Part shown: positions 10,455 through 43,435 of the stretch, in pieces | Position numbering within the stretch: the stretch's first letter is position 1 | Layout of the letters: the number at the start of each line of letters is the position of its first letter | Assembly (NCBI GenBank): GCA_034766995.1 | Contig: CM068316.1 | Span: 25,325,106-25,389,105, forward strand | Length of the DNA: 64,000 nucleotides | Direction: 5' to 3' | DNA from: Acanthacorydalis orientalis | Lineage: Eukaryota; Arthropoda; Insecta; Megaloptera; Corydalidae | Position numbers and translations under genes: made by a program | The notes under the pieces: model-generated | Seen by the model: the letters and a program-made list of their open reading frames with translations, nothing else | What the model was told of the DNA's origin: nothing | Database searches by the model: none

Positions 10455-11080
10455 ATTCTCATTCAATTTATCCGCATTTTTACTGAGAAATCCCTACATC
10501 TGGCAGCACTGGTTTGTAAATGATGAACTCTATGGTATTAAAACAGGGATTTCCTCGAATGTCAAATATTTAAAAAATGTACTTATAAACTCATAGATAA
10601 TCAGTTTAACATCTCTTTCAATATTTTCGTAAAAAAATAAATGATAAATGATATAGGTGTGCATAAAATGATGGCTGGAGAAAAATTAAACAAATTTTAA
10701 TACTATTATAACAATTATGAAAAAATTATATTTTTGAGATATTTGGATAGCCCTGAATTACCATTCATTATGTATTTTTTTCTTTTGAAAATAGTTGGCA
10801 AGGTGTTTATAAATTTTACGCGGCCTATTTTTAACCTCAATATTAATAAGTAATATGTTTTAACACGATTTTTGGTTTAATTTATTAAAAGTGATCATTG
10901 AGCTTTGAAATAATTTTAGATAATATTTTATTTTATTACTGTTATATTTCAGTTAATTAGAAATTTTAAATGGTTAAAAATTTTAGTCAGTAATTTTAAG
11001 AAATATTGCAATTGAATAAGCACTCCATGTATCAGAAAATTAAGAAACTGTTATTAATTAAATTTATAGTTTAAGTATAT
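10455..11080. other. AT-rich region upstream of MCPH1-like gene
   Basis: Nothing coding seen. It presumably contains the promoter and 5' UTR of the gene starting at 11081, but no clear TATA-Inr pair was found. Confidence 0.5.
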
Positions 11081-13070
11081 ATGAAACGCAAACTGTTTAA
11101 TTTATATTCTGATTGCGACATTCCGCAATCTTACAATAAAATTCCAAAAATTATGACTCCAGATGACAAAATGAATAATATTTGTATTAGAAAAAAAGGG
11201 ATATCTAGTTGTTCAACGGCAAAAAAAAGCCAAGATAAATTAGTTAATTCTAAATTAGTAAACATAAATTCTTCTGAATCAAATGGAAATTTTAATAAAT
11301 TCATTGGTTATAATCATACATATCAATCTGCTATGGAATTCCAAAAAGAAACAGAAACATCTATAATAAAAAAACATTCATCACAAATAACTCCAAAAAT
11401 GTCAAAAACACGGAGAAAATTTTTTAGTGTTGAGAGCCCATCAGCTCTTTTACGACAACGATTATCATTTGCAAATATAGAAGTAAGTATACTCATACAC
11501 ATATATATATATATATACACATTATATATATATATATATATTTTTTTTTTTCTCACACCATGCATGTGCTACGTAATTACTTAAATATTATTTTTTTAAT
11601 TGAATATATTTTATTTTTAATTTCAAGACATTTGAAGAAGAAGAGGAGGAAGCAAAAAAAGATATTCCACATCGTATACCATATAATGAACTTCTTAAAG
11701 GTATTCATGTGTATGTAGAAGTACGTGATGGTGTAGATAACCGATCAGTTGGCATAAAAACAATTTTACGTTCTATGGGAGCTACTGTACATGATAATTT
11801 AAACAAAAAAGTGACGCATGTTATTTTTAGACAAGGTCTTACAAGAACATATAATAAAGCTATTGAACTAAAGGTTTATAATAAATATTTAGTATTTTAT
11901 TTCTTTATTGTAATATTATGAATTATATAATAGGCACATTTATTATCAATTCTTTGGGTTGAGGCTGTTCGAAGTGAAGGTCATCTTGTACCAGAATCAC
12001 TGTATCCTGCAAATGATTTAGAAATGTATAGTTCTCCAGTTAGTAGTAAAAAGTTTCAGGTATACCCATATGAATATTTAATACATAAGAATCTATTTCA
12101 CATATACAAGTATATCATGAAAAATAAAGATCATTGTGGGATACACACAAACATACACATATATATTTTGGTACAGAAATATTATTTTAGAAAATAAAAT
12201 CGATGCAGCCAGACTATGATAATAGTAGAGAAAAAGAACTGGAACGTAAAGTGAGAAAATCATTTTATCGAGCTTCGATATCAAGTCCTTCTACTGAGTT
12301 ATCAAGAATCATAACAACTGACAAAAAAGAGGAAAAGCAGGTTTGTGTATATAAACTAAAACTGTCATTGACAATTTTATTACAAAAGTATCTTTATTTA
12401 GTGTGGATATGGTTAATAATATTTATATTTTTATATGTGAGTAATCTAGAGATTTTAAAGTAGAGCATGTGATTCTCTTTCTCTGTGTGTGTATATATAT
12501 ATATATAAAAGATGCACGCCATTACATAAATTATTAATTTTTAGAAAAAAGTTTTACAATCAAATTCTGATAATAAACAAAAAAATGAATTAGAGCATAA
12601 AGTAAGAAAATCACTTTATCAATCTTCATTGACAGATTTTACAAATAAGTTAGTAACAAATATTATTTTATCTGAAAAAGTAGAGGAGCAGGTTTGTAAT
12701 TTTCAGACATTTATCTTTTAAATTTTCGAATTCATAATATTCTTTAATTCAATATAAATTGTATTTTTTTAGAAGAAATCGTATGTAAAATGTGATGATA
12801 CATTTGCTAAAAATAATGTGACACCAGATCTCTGGAAAAAACAAGACATGAAATCTTCAACAACTCAATCTGTTACTGAATTAACTGATATTACAAATGG
12901 TACAAGTGTATGTGATACTAAGGTATGTTTTTGTTACTATTATTTTCTTAATGTAATTGGAAAATACTAAATGTGAATTTTTAACTTACATTTTTTTTTA
13001 GAATTTTCAAAGAAGAAAATCCATTCGACTTCTTAATAAAAATAAAAGTTTAAAAAAAATCCCATCATAA
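11081..13070 (+). CDS. MCPH1: microcephalin-like protein, single BRCT domain, seven exons
   Basis: Exons, all phase 0 with GT/AG borders: 11081-11482, 11628-11873, 11934-12059, 12191-12340, 12545-12691, 12773-12922, 13002-13070; 429 residues. Exons 2-3 encode a BRCT domain of microcephalin type (about residues 155-245): LLKGIHVYVEVRDG, LRSMGATV, KKVTHVIF, then LLSILWVEAVRSEGHLVPES with the conserved Trp. In other animals MCPH1 is a nuclear protein acting in chromosome condensation and the DNA-damage response. The 134-residue first exon is basic and Ser-rich. Exons 4 and 5 look like a duplicated pair (ELERKVRKSFYRAS, ELEHKVRKSLYQSS). No C-terminal tandem BRCT follows before the stop, so this is a short form, or the long form needs another exon. 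The ATG is the first in the open frame. Confidence 0.8.
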
Positions 13071-15301
13071 CATAGTTGAAATAAGAATATTCTCATATGT
13101 TAAATATATAAGAATTGACAACTGGTAGTTTTTGAAAAGCATTATTTATTATTTTTTCTTCATGAATGTATGTTTGCTTAGTCAAAAATATTTTTTTTTA
13201 TGAGTACAAAAATATTTAATACAAATTCAAATGTTCTTTATTTTTCAAATGTCATAAAAGAATCATAATTTGTATCATATTTGCATGAAACAATATTTTA
13301 GAACATTGTGGTAGTTTTTATTCTTTTGCAAATGAGTATTTTTATTTAAAGTTCGTACTAGTAGATTTAAAATCATGAATAGCTAAAACAAGACAAACAA
13401 ATGGATAGCGTAATGCATGCTACAAACAAAAACAAGAGAACTATAAGACTTCCTTGGTGGTTTCTGTAATGAAGGCATTTGATTTGTTAGCATTTATACA
13501 CAAATGATTAATTTTTTAAAAAATATGTAATTAGATTACATTTTACATGCTTTATTAAACTGTATTTTTTTGCATGTTTGATTTTGTTTTTAAGACTGTA
13601 ATTTTATAGACTGAAAATTTTTAAAATTTGTTGTTAGAGCACTTTTCAGATGAATATACTTTAATTCAACTATCATTTAAAATAGTATTAGAGTATACTT
13701 TTCTTAAAAATGTAAAACGTTTACCAGGTGAAGTGGTGTATGGAAATATCGTTCAAGTCTAGCTTTGTGCTCAATACGTGATAATTAAACAATTTTTATT
13801 ACTTTCGTATGTATTTATATTATTTGTTTTATTATAATTTAATGGTTCGGTATACTAAATATAAGTAGGAAATTTTTATTTAAATTTACGTATAATAAAA
13901 GTACACAGACTTAATTCTAAATCTCAAATCAGACCATTGGGTTAATAAGACTTAAATAAAATCAAAGACTGAGTGTGTATTATAGATTAATCTATTTTTT
14001 TTTTTTGAAAAAAAGAAAGATATGTGAATACATTTAATTTTTTTTAATATATTTTTTAATTTATTTACATATATATTTGTATAAATTTTTAATGTAACAA
14101 TTTTTTCGAGTTAAATATTATTGATAATATACATAGAACTTTGCTAAATATAAATTGTCGTTTACTTATCTCTTGTTCTTAAATTTACTTTTCATTCAGA
14201 TAATACTCATAACAATATATTTTAAACTAAGATTAAAGTTAACTGCCCTCTTCAGTTCGATATATTTTAATAATGAACATTTAATTATTTAAAATTACAT
14301 TAATTAAGAAAAAATAAATGTACAGATTTAATTTATATATACACTACTTTGTAAATAAAAAATGTAAGGTATTTTTTAAATTCAAAAAAATATTTTTCTA
14401 ATAGTCAAATTATAAATTGGAAACATTAACAAAAATTTGAAAAGAATTGTTTTTAATACTTTTTGTATCATTTTATATTCACATTTTTTATATTTTAGAT
14501 TTTGAAAAATAAATATATTTTTAAAAATATCCTGTTCTTTTTTTAATATGTGATTAGAGAAAAAAGAGGCCAGGTTTATATGACTATCAATATGGCCAAA
14601 TATAATTTCTGGCCTGATTTTGAAAATTTTCAGGCAAAAAACAACATATGAAAACCAAAAACACAACACATAAACATAAAAAACACACTACGGACAAAAT
14701 CGATTGAACTCTTAGAAAAGGACGCCTCAAAACACAACTTGCAAACAATACAAAATACTACATTCAGTTATGTATAAAATTACTGAACAATAAAATTGTT
14801 ATTCTATTCTATTCTCATTCCAAATACAGTTAATTTAAAAATGTAGTTTTTATTAATTTTTAAAAGACAATTTTATTAAATTTATTTCTAGAAGATAATT
14901 TTAGTAAATTGAAGATAATAGTAACATATATTAAAATGATACGAACATGCAGGATAATTAAGGACAGTATTTAACATAAGACTTTATTAAAATTTAAAAA
15001 AAATCAAGTAATCAAAATATGAAGGCTTTAAAAATAAAAATATAAAAAGTAATAAATACAGCAAACAACAATAAAAGTATGTTCTAAATCATACAGTTAA
15101 ATGTTCTTGGAAGTATAGTGAATTTTACAATTAAGTAGATTTAGAATATGATTATAAATTGCATTTTGAAATTTTGTTTGTGTTTGTAAAGATTATTTCA
15201 TTAATGTATATGAAGAAGTCAAAATAGATGGATTTACGACGACAATTTGAAAAGTTCTCGGCTTGATAATAAAAGATATTTATCTTTTTGGAATTATTTT
15301 T
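13071..15301. other. AT-rich 3' flank of MCPH1-like gene
   Basis: Contains the presumed 3' UTR. No gene or mobile element recognised; the longest open frames are low-complexity. Confidence 0.55.
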
Positions 15302-16660
15302 AGTTTTCAGTATAACCTCCTCGAAGTTCAATACATTTTATCCAACGAAGCTCCTCCAATGTCTCTATCCCATTCCAGAAGTCCGATTCCATAAGGACCT
15401 CAAAACAGCTGTTTATTGCTACTTATAGCATCATTTGAAGAAGCTTATCATTCAGTTGCCACCAAGGAAAATTCTGGTTTGAAAATAGGTAGGTAGTCAG
15501 ATAAAACTAAATCAGGCGAATACGATGGATGGAGCAGCGAATCATACTTCAATTCGGCGATTTTTGTCATGCAAAGGACATGTATGGACACCTGCAATAT
15601 CCTAATGAAAATGATTTTTTTCTTTGATAAAATCAATATTTTTTCACGAATTTTTTGGTTCAGTTGATCTAAAAGATTAGTATAGTACCCTCCTGTTCAT
15701 TGGCGCACCCAAGGGGTAAGGGGCTCTGCCCCTGCCCCACGGAAAAGGGAAAAAACACTAGGAAACAAAACAAAATCATAGCGCGAAAATGCTCCTATAT
15801 ACACAGAGAGGTCAATGTAATCCCCTATCACTATTTCCTATATATACAGAGAGATTAATTTAACTACAACTAAAGTAATTCAAAAGTTTCATAAAAAGGA
15901 AAGAAAACTGGATTTTATTCTTTAAATAAACTGTTACAATCAATCACCTAATGAATTTTATTAGATTCATATTAAAAAAAATTTATCCGTTCAATTCGCT
16001 CCTCCTCCCCAAGATTAAATCCTGAATGTGTTACTGCTTGTGATACTGTTTGGAAGATAATCAGCAACATCCCTATAGTATCTTAGAAAATAGAAGTTAT
16101 TACTTTTCCTGTAGACAAAATGGACTTTGCCTTTTTTTGGCGCTGGTGGAGATTTGAGATAATTACATTTTTTTGACTTCTCTTTTGTTTTTAGTGTGTA
16201 GTGAAGTACTCACATTTCATCAATGCTTACAAATTGACGAATAAAATCAGCCATACTCTTCATAAACTGTTCAAATACTTGAAAAATTCGCATTGGAGTG
16301 TTTTGCTAAGTGTCAGTAACTTCCAGTCATTTTGCCGATACTTTCTTATTTGTAATTTTTTTGTTAGATTATGAAATGCTCGTTCATCTGAGATCAAAGA
16401 TTTGACATATCACAGCCTTAACAATTTCAGACACCTTTAGTATGAGATCATCTAAAATAATATCATACATTTTATTATGGTTTCTAGTGTGGTTGCAATT
16501 TGTGAGCGTCCAGTATTGAGGTCATTTCCCAAACTTGTACGATCACGTTTAAATTCTGCAGAATATTATTTTGTTATAAATAAAGGTCCACTATCGCATA
16601 ACACATTTTTCATTTCGATGAAAAGTTCCGTAGGTGTTGAACCATTTTTAACAAAAAAGT
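15302..16660 (-). pseudogene. mariner transposase remnant split by a hAT-like insert
   Basis: Read on the minus strand, pieces of a mariner transposase appear in order: FKRDR..LGNDLNTGR near 16540, a FIRQFVSIDEM*VLHYT-like stretch near 16230, then DTIGMLLIIFQTVSQA near 16060. After the insert come YYTNLLDQLNQKIREK and AELKYDSLLHPSYSPDL near 15550. Several stops and frameshifts are present. The insert at 15698-16036 interrupts the frame. Confidence 0.65.
15698..16036. mobile_element. hAT-like MITE (CAGTGGC family), copy 1
   Basis: The ends CATTGGCGCACCC and (reverse complement) CAGTAACACATTCAGG are imperfect inverted repeats. The interior is related to 56791-57076 (shared GAACGGATAA and GATTAGGTGATT-like blocks). 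Flanking octamers CTCCTGTT and CTTGTGAT agree at 5 of 8 positions, consistent with an old 8-bp duplication. Confidence 0.5.
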
Positions 16661-16719
16661 TATCACTGAACGATATTTAATTTTATCAATTTTAAAAAAT
16701 ATAATGAGTTGATCGGTCA

Positions 16720-17560
16720 TTGTGCCATGTGCGCTTAAAGCAGCGCGTTATGTTTAGAAGTGCCAAGCACTGAGCTTATAACTTCTACCTCATACTGATC
16801 TTCACAAGGTTTATTGGTTACATTTGTTTTACTTGACAGAAAGTATATGGATCGGCGAGCTCCAGGTGCGACCGAAGGTCACGTCTTCTTATCGGTCCAT
16901 GAGTTATGTCTGAGAGTGCAAGAGGATTCACTTCTCTTGCGCGTGCAATTTCGGGTACTTATACCAGGAATGCAGAGTGCCAGGGTTGTACGTGCCAAGA
17001 GCGCGGATCGAAAGACAAAACTCTTTTATTGTAGGCAGATAAAGCTCTGTATGACTGTGTTTACGAATGAACGCCAGAACACTGAAAAAGCTTTTTTAAT
17101 GGTAGGAATGAAGCTTATGACTTTTGAATCATTTAGGTTGCACGATGAGAGACGGCTATAGAGTTTGATAAATAAAATTATAAAAGAGAGCGCGACAGAA
17201 AGTTTCGCTCTCTTACCAACCCATCGGATGTGCCCAGTGATACCTGGATGCGTCAATTTGTCAATAACTCAATTTCCGTCGTTATTATCGTCAGCTACTA
17301 GCAAACTATTTCGCTTGAACCGGTAATGCGGGTTTACATACTGTAGTCGCCGAGAGTATGTATCAGTGGGTTATTGCTGCTCGACGCAACTGTATAATAA
17401 ATCGAGTCTGCTTGTTTTTGAGTTTGTGAACTTCTTTCTCTTGGAACGTACCGATACCCCGATGTTGTCTTCACATTCTTCTTTTTGTTCAAATCTTCTT
17501 CTTGTTGTTGCTATCATTTTATTGGTTAGGTTTTTTTTAAAAAAAACCTAAGTATACACA
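16720..17560. other. unassigned higher-GC block, possibly LTR-derived
   Basis: Clearly less AT-rich than its surroundings, with an AATAAA-type signal near 17395. An open frame of 115 codons (16814-17161) shows no family resemblance. The composition resembles a solo LTR, but I cannot place TG...CA ends or a target duplication. Confidence 0.25.
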
Positions 17561-17875
17561 ATCCGAGTCTGTCGTGAAACAAACTCTTCTATTTCCATAA
17601 AATGAAGGTCCTCGTGTAAGATGATGTTTGATTCGATTTTATAATTTTTTTTTGAAAAAAGTAAATTAAAACAGTTAATGTAGTAATTATCACTAAAATT
17701 GACTTCGTTTTGGAACAAAAAATAGTTGTTAAATTGATAATGTTTCTATATGTTCAATGCTCATAATAAAATAACATATTTTGTCATAAAATGGACTAGT
17801 GAATTTGAATCAAACACGATATAACACAGTAGCTGCTTAGCACGAAATGAAAGATTCGCAACTGAATATATGTAA

Positions 17876-17936
<61 letters not shown>

Positions 17937-19010
17937 CTGCATTCTCGTCACTTTGTTCACAGGACAAAGTGACAAGAAATGGTGACAAGAAATGTTTACT
18001 TTGTCAGCTCATAGGTTCAAATTTAATTTATTAAGTTTCAATTTGAGGTATTTTTTCTGTTAAAATATTTTATGTTTTAACAACCAATAAGCAGTTTTAT
18101 CTCTTCATGTTTCTTTCTATTTTCCTGTTAATTTTGATGAGTTATATACTAGTATATTAATAATAATTTAATTATTCATTTTTTATGTAAATGTATATTT
18201 GGATATTAGGGTTCTATTTATAAATATGAGACTGAAAATATTTAAATACAAGTTAATTATGTCATAACTGGATGTCGTACAAATATAAACAGTAACCATT
18301 TTCGATGAAATTTCTCTATTTTTCACAAGTTCAGCAGCAAGCTAAAATGAAATATAATAGTGATTTAACAAAAGTCTTTATATGTATATAAATTCTATAA
18401 TAAAGTAACTTGAATATATTTTTGAATACAAATTTGTGTTTTGAAAAATAAAACAATTTTGTACATTTATATAAAAAATTGACAACATATATAATGGATT
18501 ATTATAATATATCATAAATATGCCTGATAATAATGTTGCGAATTAAATACAAATGTGCCTTTAAAGACCTTTTATTATATTTTTAGAATATATAATTGCT
18601 ATTTTTAATCATGTTTCGCCACTTACTCTAGAAACATACTTTTAAATTTAATAGTTTTAAATAAAAATGTTTTAATATTTCTGGTTTAAGTACATAGTAG
18701 TTATTTTATTTTTTAATAGAGAAATAGTTTTATATTAATTTAATTGAATAATAAAATAGGGGAACTGAATTTAGTGGAGTATAATACATTAAATAAAATA
18801 ATATTTCCACTTAGTTCATTTAATTATTACTTTATTTTTTCTGTGTAAGAACATGCTAAAATTTAATTTTCTTTTAATATGATTATCTTTTTATTCGTGA
18901 TTTAAAAAATTAAACATTTTTTAATAAACTTTTATCGATAGTGTTGTATTGAGGGTTTAAATATCTTCATTAATTATTACTTAACGTCTTTCTATTTCAC
19001 ATACATGCAT

Positions 19011-19064
<54 letters not shown>

Positions 19065-19126
19065 ATCTTTTGTAAATCTATACCTTCATAGAAAAATACA
19101 GTAATTTCATTTATTTAAAAAAGTCA

Positions 19127-19171
<45 letters not shown>

Positions 19172-19371
19172 TTCTCCTATAAATAATATAATTATTTATA
19201 ATAATATATTTATATTATTATTTATATAATAATATTATTATTCATTGTAATATTATTAATTATAATAAATATTATATTGTATATTTTCCTTTCTTCTGTT
19301 TTCATAATTTATGTATAATATATATACATATATAATATATATATATGTATATACATATATAATATATATAT

Positions 19372-19446
<75 letters not shown>

Positions 19447-20083
19447 ATAATTACCATTGAAAGTAGCTACCGGTTTTGTGATTCAGAAAGGTATCTAGCT
19501 TCTAGAAAACAACTAATTTTTATATTTTTAGTTATAAAATACGTATCTATCATTTCTGCAAAAAGGTGGATCAAAAAAGTTTTTTTCAATTTTTTGAACT
19601 GATGTCTGTTGTTTTAGTTTCGTAAAAAATCTATTGGTCATCTTCAGATATAGTTTTTAAAATTTAGAAAGTTTATTCTAATATAATTTTAATAATAAAT
19701 AATTTTTATAATTTTATAATTTATCTATATTTGAATAAATGAATTGGTTCTTTAATTTAATTTACCCAGACTGAAATTATTTGTTACTTTTGTGTAATAA
19801 AGTAAAGAAAATCTAATTCAGATTTCATTTTTCTGTATATTAACGCTATGAGGATGATACATCGCTATCGAACTAATAATAATCCCGAATAATCAATAAT
19901 CTATTACTGGGTATTTTTGATTAATAAATTTTTTGTAGTTTGCTGAAGAATCAAAAAAAAAATGCGTGAAAGTGAATTAAGTCACAATGATAAAAAATTT
20001 ATAATGGGAATATTACAAAGTTTTGTTGTTTTTTACACTGAGATCTACTGACTAGATGAAAATTACCACATTAACATTAATTA
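17561..20083. other. AT-rich intergenic DNA with (TA)n tracts
   Basis: TA microsatellites lie at about 17879-17931, 19014-19060, 19128-19166 and 19318-19446. No gene recognised. If the minus-strand Cys-rich gene has a fifth exon it should lie here or further left, but I could not find it. Confidence 0.6.
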
Positions 20084-20336
20084 TTAATTCTTTGCGGTCC
20101 ACTGTCCAGACGTTCTGGACATCGCGTTTCGATTGAACAGGTCCATTGTTCAGTCCCAATGGACATATTTCATTTTCATGTCGAAGATAAACCATTTTAA
20201 GCATGGTAATACAAATACATACACTAACCAACAAATACACCTCTGTCCAGAGGGACTGGACAATGGACCTGCTGTTCAATTGAAAAGTCTAAACAGAACG
20301 TCCAGAACGTCTAAACAGTTGACCGCAAAGGGTTAA
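20084..20336. mobile_element. 253-bp TTAA MITE with long inverted repeats
   Basis: TTAA at both ends. The left terminus TTCTTTGCGGTCCACTGTCC and the reverse-complemented right terminus CCCTTTGCGGTCAACTGTTT continue as an imperfect inverted repeat of about 65 bp. Piggybac-like target preference. No coding sequence. Confidence 0.65.
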
Positions 20337-20685
20337 AGTATCTTTAACATTTATAAAGAGTTAATATTTATAAAGAGTAAGTACATCAACACAAATAAAG
20401 GCAACACTTTTTTATAGATAATTTATAGATTTTATTTTCTATTTAATTAAAAAGTATGCAGATTATATATTTTCATGGGAAAAAAACAGTGGCGAAACAT
20501 TTTCTATAATTTACAATATCTTTTTTAAATCTTATAATGATGTAAACTAAAGATTTAAAGATAATTTACTAATTAAAAAAATATATACTTAGAAAAGTAT
20601 GACGCATATCTTGTAAAAAGATATATAGAATGTAAATAAGTATATATGTCATCCTTGTAAATCGCAACATTATTATGAGATAAAC

Positions 20686-20716
<31 letters not shown>

Positions 20717-20721
20717 ATATA

Positions 20722-20815
<94 letters not shown>
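20686..20815. repeat. (TA)n microsatellites
   Basis: Two long TA tracts just downstream (minus-strand sense) of the exon ending at 20855. Confidence 0.95.
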
Positions 20816-20818
<3 letters not shown>

Positions 20819-20854
20819 AAATAGATATAGGTAAATTGTAAAATATATACTTAC

Positions 20855-40344
<19,490 letters not shown>

Positions 40345-40881
40345 TTTGCTTTACAAATAACGAAGTCGCGTAAAAATTAAAAAAATATACGTTTCGTTTA
40401 GATATAGAATGTATAATTATTGTTACTGTTTTTATTATAATAACCGAAAATTTTGTATATGTATAGAACGAAAAATTTTGCAACCGACCGAGTGTAAAAA
40501 TGAGACTTTATGATTATAAACAAATTACATTGTTACCTTGGTAAAATCATTGCTATCTCTGATTTTTTTAATATAAACTGATTTGCTGACGCCCAACATA
40601 ATTTCTTAAAGCCGGACATACACGTTCCGGTAGACCTGACAGGTATGCCTGTACAGGCGGACTTGCACAGGTAAACCGAAACGTGTAGGTGACAAACCTG
40701 CGCAGTTATTACGACCTGTACAGGCGACCTGAACATATTCGAAAAACGATTTGTTCTACCTGCGCAGGCGAGCGATTTACGGTAAACCGGAGCGCGTGTG
40801 TCAAACGCTTGTGCAAGTCCCAGTCAATGAGTTAGTGGGAACATGTGTGCTCCATACAGCGTGAATTGCTCAGATTTTAGA

Positions 40882-41010
40882 ATGTCGGCTCAAGTGCAAC
40901 GTAAAACTATTGAAGAATTGATAGAAATATATAAATTTGAATCATGTCTGTGGCAAGTAAATAATAAATAATATCACGATCGTCAGGAAATTCCAAAAGA
41001 ATTTTCTACA
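40882..41010 (+). pseudogene. MADF-domain fragment
   Basis: ATG at 40882; reads MSAQVQRKTIEELIEIYKFE then SCLWQVNNK and a stop before YHDRQE. This is the first helix of a MADF domain, the usual partner of a PIF transposase. The rest is not recognisable. Confidence 0.5.
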
Positions 41011-41034
41011 ATGCGTCTTGCGCGAGATAATCTA

Positions 41035-41370
41035 ATTAATTTTTTTTCATCTTGAAAATTCAGATCTGTTTGTCGAAAAGGTCTTATCACGTCACTGAGT
41101 AAAGGGAATACATCATCGGCTCCCTGTGATGTTTTCTGTATTTGAAATATGCAACTCCCTGTTCTGTAGTTTTTTGAAAAATTTTATAGTCTGGAGAACA
41201 CCTCCGTTAGTACCAAAATCTGCCAAAATAAACTGATAATTAGCATTCAATATAACTAGGAGAACTACTATAGCATTTCATTCTGATGCGTACGTCATAT
41301 TGTGACTACAAGGCCTATTACTGCCAACAAATCGTCCGTCGATTCCATGATCTGAGAATAAACTGAAGAA
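41035..41370 (-). pseudogene. PIF/Harbinger DDE transposase remnant
   Basis: Minus-strand reading gives GIDGRFVGSNRPCSHNM (first Asp motif), then VVLLVILNANYQFILADFGT (second Asp motif) and LQNRELHISNTENITGS. There are in-frame stops. Only the centre of the nuclease remains. Confidence 0.6.
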
Positions 41371-42158
41371 AATCGTCAAATGGTTATCAGTTTCCTCCGA
41401 GCGTGTGTGGACCATAGATAAAAAAACTCTCTAGATCACAATGTACGGGTTAAAAATCTATGGCCAAAAACGATCGATTGGCGGTGCGGGGTGTTAACTC
41501 ATACTGACACAACCAAATGGCACTGTCCGCGCGATATTTGCGCGGGAGATTTAAATATTTAAAATTTGAATATTAGTGCTGCTATATACATTTCCATTCA
41601 GAAATATTTAATTTTAATACAATTTTATAATAAGTCTCAAGTAATCAATTCCATATAAAATAGGAAATTCATTACTTCAAAATTATTATAAAATTGTGTT
41701 AAAATTAATTATTTTTGAATGGTTGTGAATATATTTTAAATTATTTATTTGTTTGCAATCATACTATTGTATAATGCTGCATACAATTAAAAAAAAGACA
41801 GTTATCTTTGTAATTTATTTATTTTTAAAAAATATTTTACACTAATAATAAGTAACTAAACACAAGTAATAAATACAAAAAAAGAACATTTAACACAACT
41901 CTAAAAATTGCTCTACCATCGAAACCAAAGGAAGGGGTATTTTTTCGATTTTAAAGAATTTAATGCTTTTAAGTTATTTCATCCCATGTTACACCCCGTG
42001 CACATAACTCGAAGTCCAATTGACTCTATTCGCCGAACAACTTCAATGATCATTCATGACAAATGATCTGAAGCTTAGTTTCAACAAAAGTAGTATGCAA
42101 TTGACTGCTTCCATCTACGTCTCACATCTTGCAACATAAAAACCATGACACTATTTAC

Positions 42159-42360
42159 CTATTCCTTCCCTATAAATCCGGTGTCCATGTCAACATGCCC
42201 AGTAATTCTATCAGCATGTAGGTCATACGACAACCCCTCGCGAATTGACATTTCATCGAACATTAACAAACAGAAGTTTTCTTTGTCTTCTAAATTACTG
42301 ACCATGCGTGTTTGGTACGACATAATGTAGTCGTCCACACTTGGTTTCAAAAGAATCAAT
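42159..42360 (-). pseudogene. P-element/THAP-type transposase exon fragment
   Basis: After a TTTTTCAG acceptor the minus strand reads LILLKPSVDDYIMSYQ, LMFDEMSIREGLSYDLHADR and ITGHVDMDTG. The FDEMSI...L.YD....I.GH signature is that of P-element and THAP9-type transposases. It ends at a stop. No THAP zinc finger was found nearby. Confidence 0.5.
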
Positions 42361-43435
42361 CTGAAAAAGTCATTAAAGAATTAATCGATGGTAAAGGAAT
42401 TAATTTCGTTTGACATTTGGGCTTCTTTTCGAGAAAAACAAACATAACAATTCCTCTTCTATCCACTGTTTACCTAAATCTACCATACCCCCGACACGAA
42501 TTTATAAAAAATATATCTGTAAATTTATAAAGGCCAATATAAACATTTATGAATTTTAAAAAATTAGTGCACTATTAAATTTTAAAATAATTATTAGTTG
42601 TGATCTAAAATGTATGTTATATATTGTATCGTATAACTTTGTACTGTTTTGAATTACTGAATTAACTTACACCATCGGTATTTCCATTGAAAATAATAAT
42701 AGAAACATTGCAGATGATGGTTACAATTTGAATAGTAATTATAGTAGAAACGTTTATAATTTTACAAAATAAATTATAGTATGAATAATAATATTAGACT
42801 TGTGAATACTTACATTCACTGGTAGATCGATCACATCTGCAATGATTGGAGCAATCAGTGTTTTCATCATACTGGTTGATGAGAACACCTCGGACCTTAA
42901 CTAAAATTTAAACAGCATTTATTATACAAATGTTTCTTGTTACCCAGAAACAAATTAGGTATTTTCAGATCATTGTATCTCACATAGCATGGTTTTGAAA
43001 AATTATTTTTTCAAAACCGTATATAATAAACCACAAGCAGGTTATGTTAAGAAATAAAAATATTTTATACCTGTCTTTCCAAACACAACGAGAGGACCGC
43101 TGATCTGTTGATGATGTTTTGTTAGGAATTGATAAAATCGCATGTTTTAAATGATGCTGACAATTTCTTCACTCTACATACTGAATCCACATGCTCTTCG
43201 CCAATTACCATTATTTGAATCCGAAGTCGTGCTCTACAATAGAAATATTATTACACATAAATAACTATTAATAATTAAAGTTAATTTAATTAAAATATAA
43301 CTCACCTGCTTTAATCACAAATTATTCCACAAACACTAAACAATAAAAATGTTAAACACATGTCAAACAGATGTAATTTTCGAACAGCGTCTTTTCAACA
43401 ATGCATTTTTTCTTTGGCCAATAAGAACGCATATA

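Noticed and set aside
16814..17161. 115-codon open frame as a gene
   Set aside because: No domain, no splice context, no resemblance. Kept only as part of an unassigned block.
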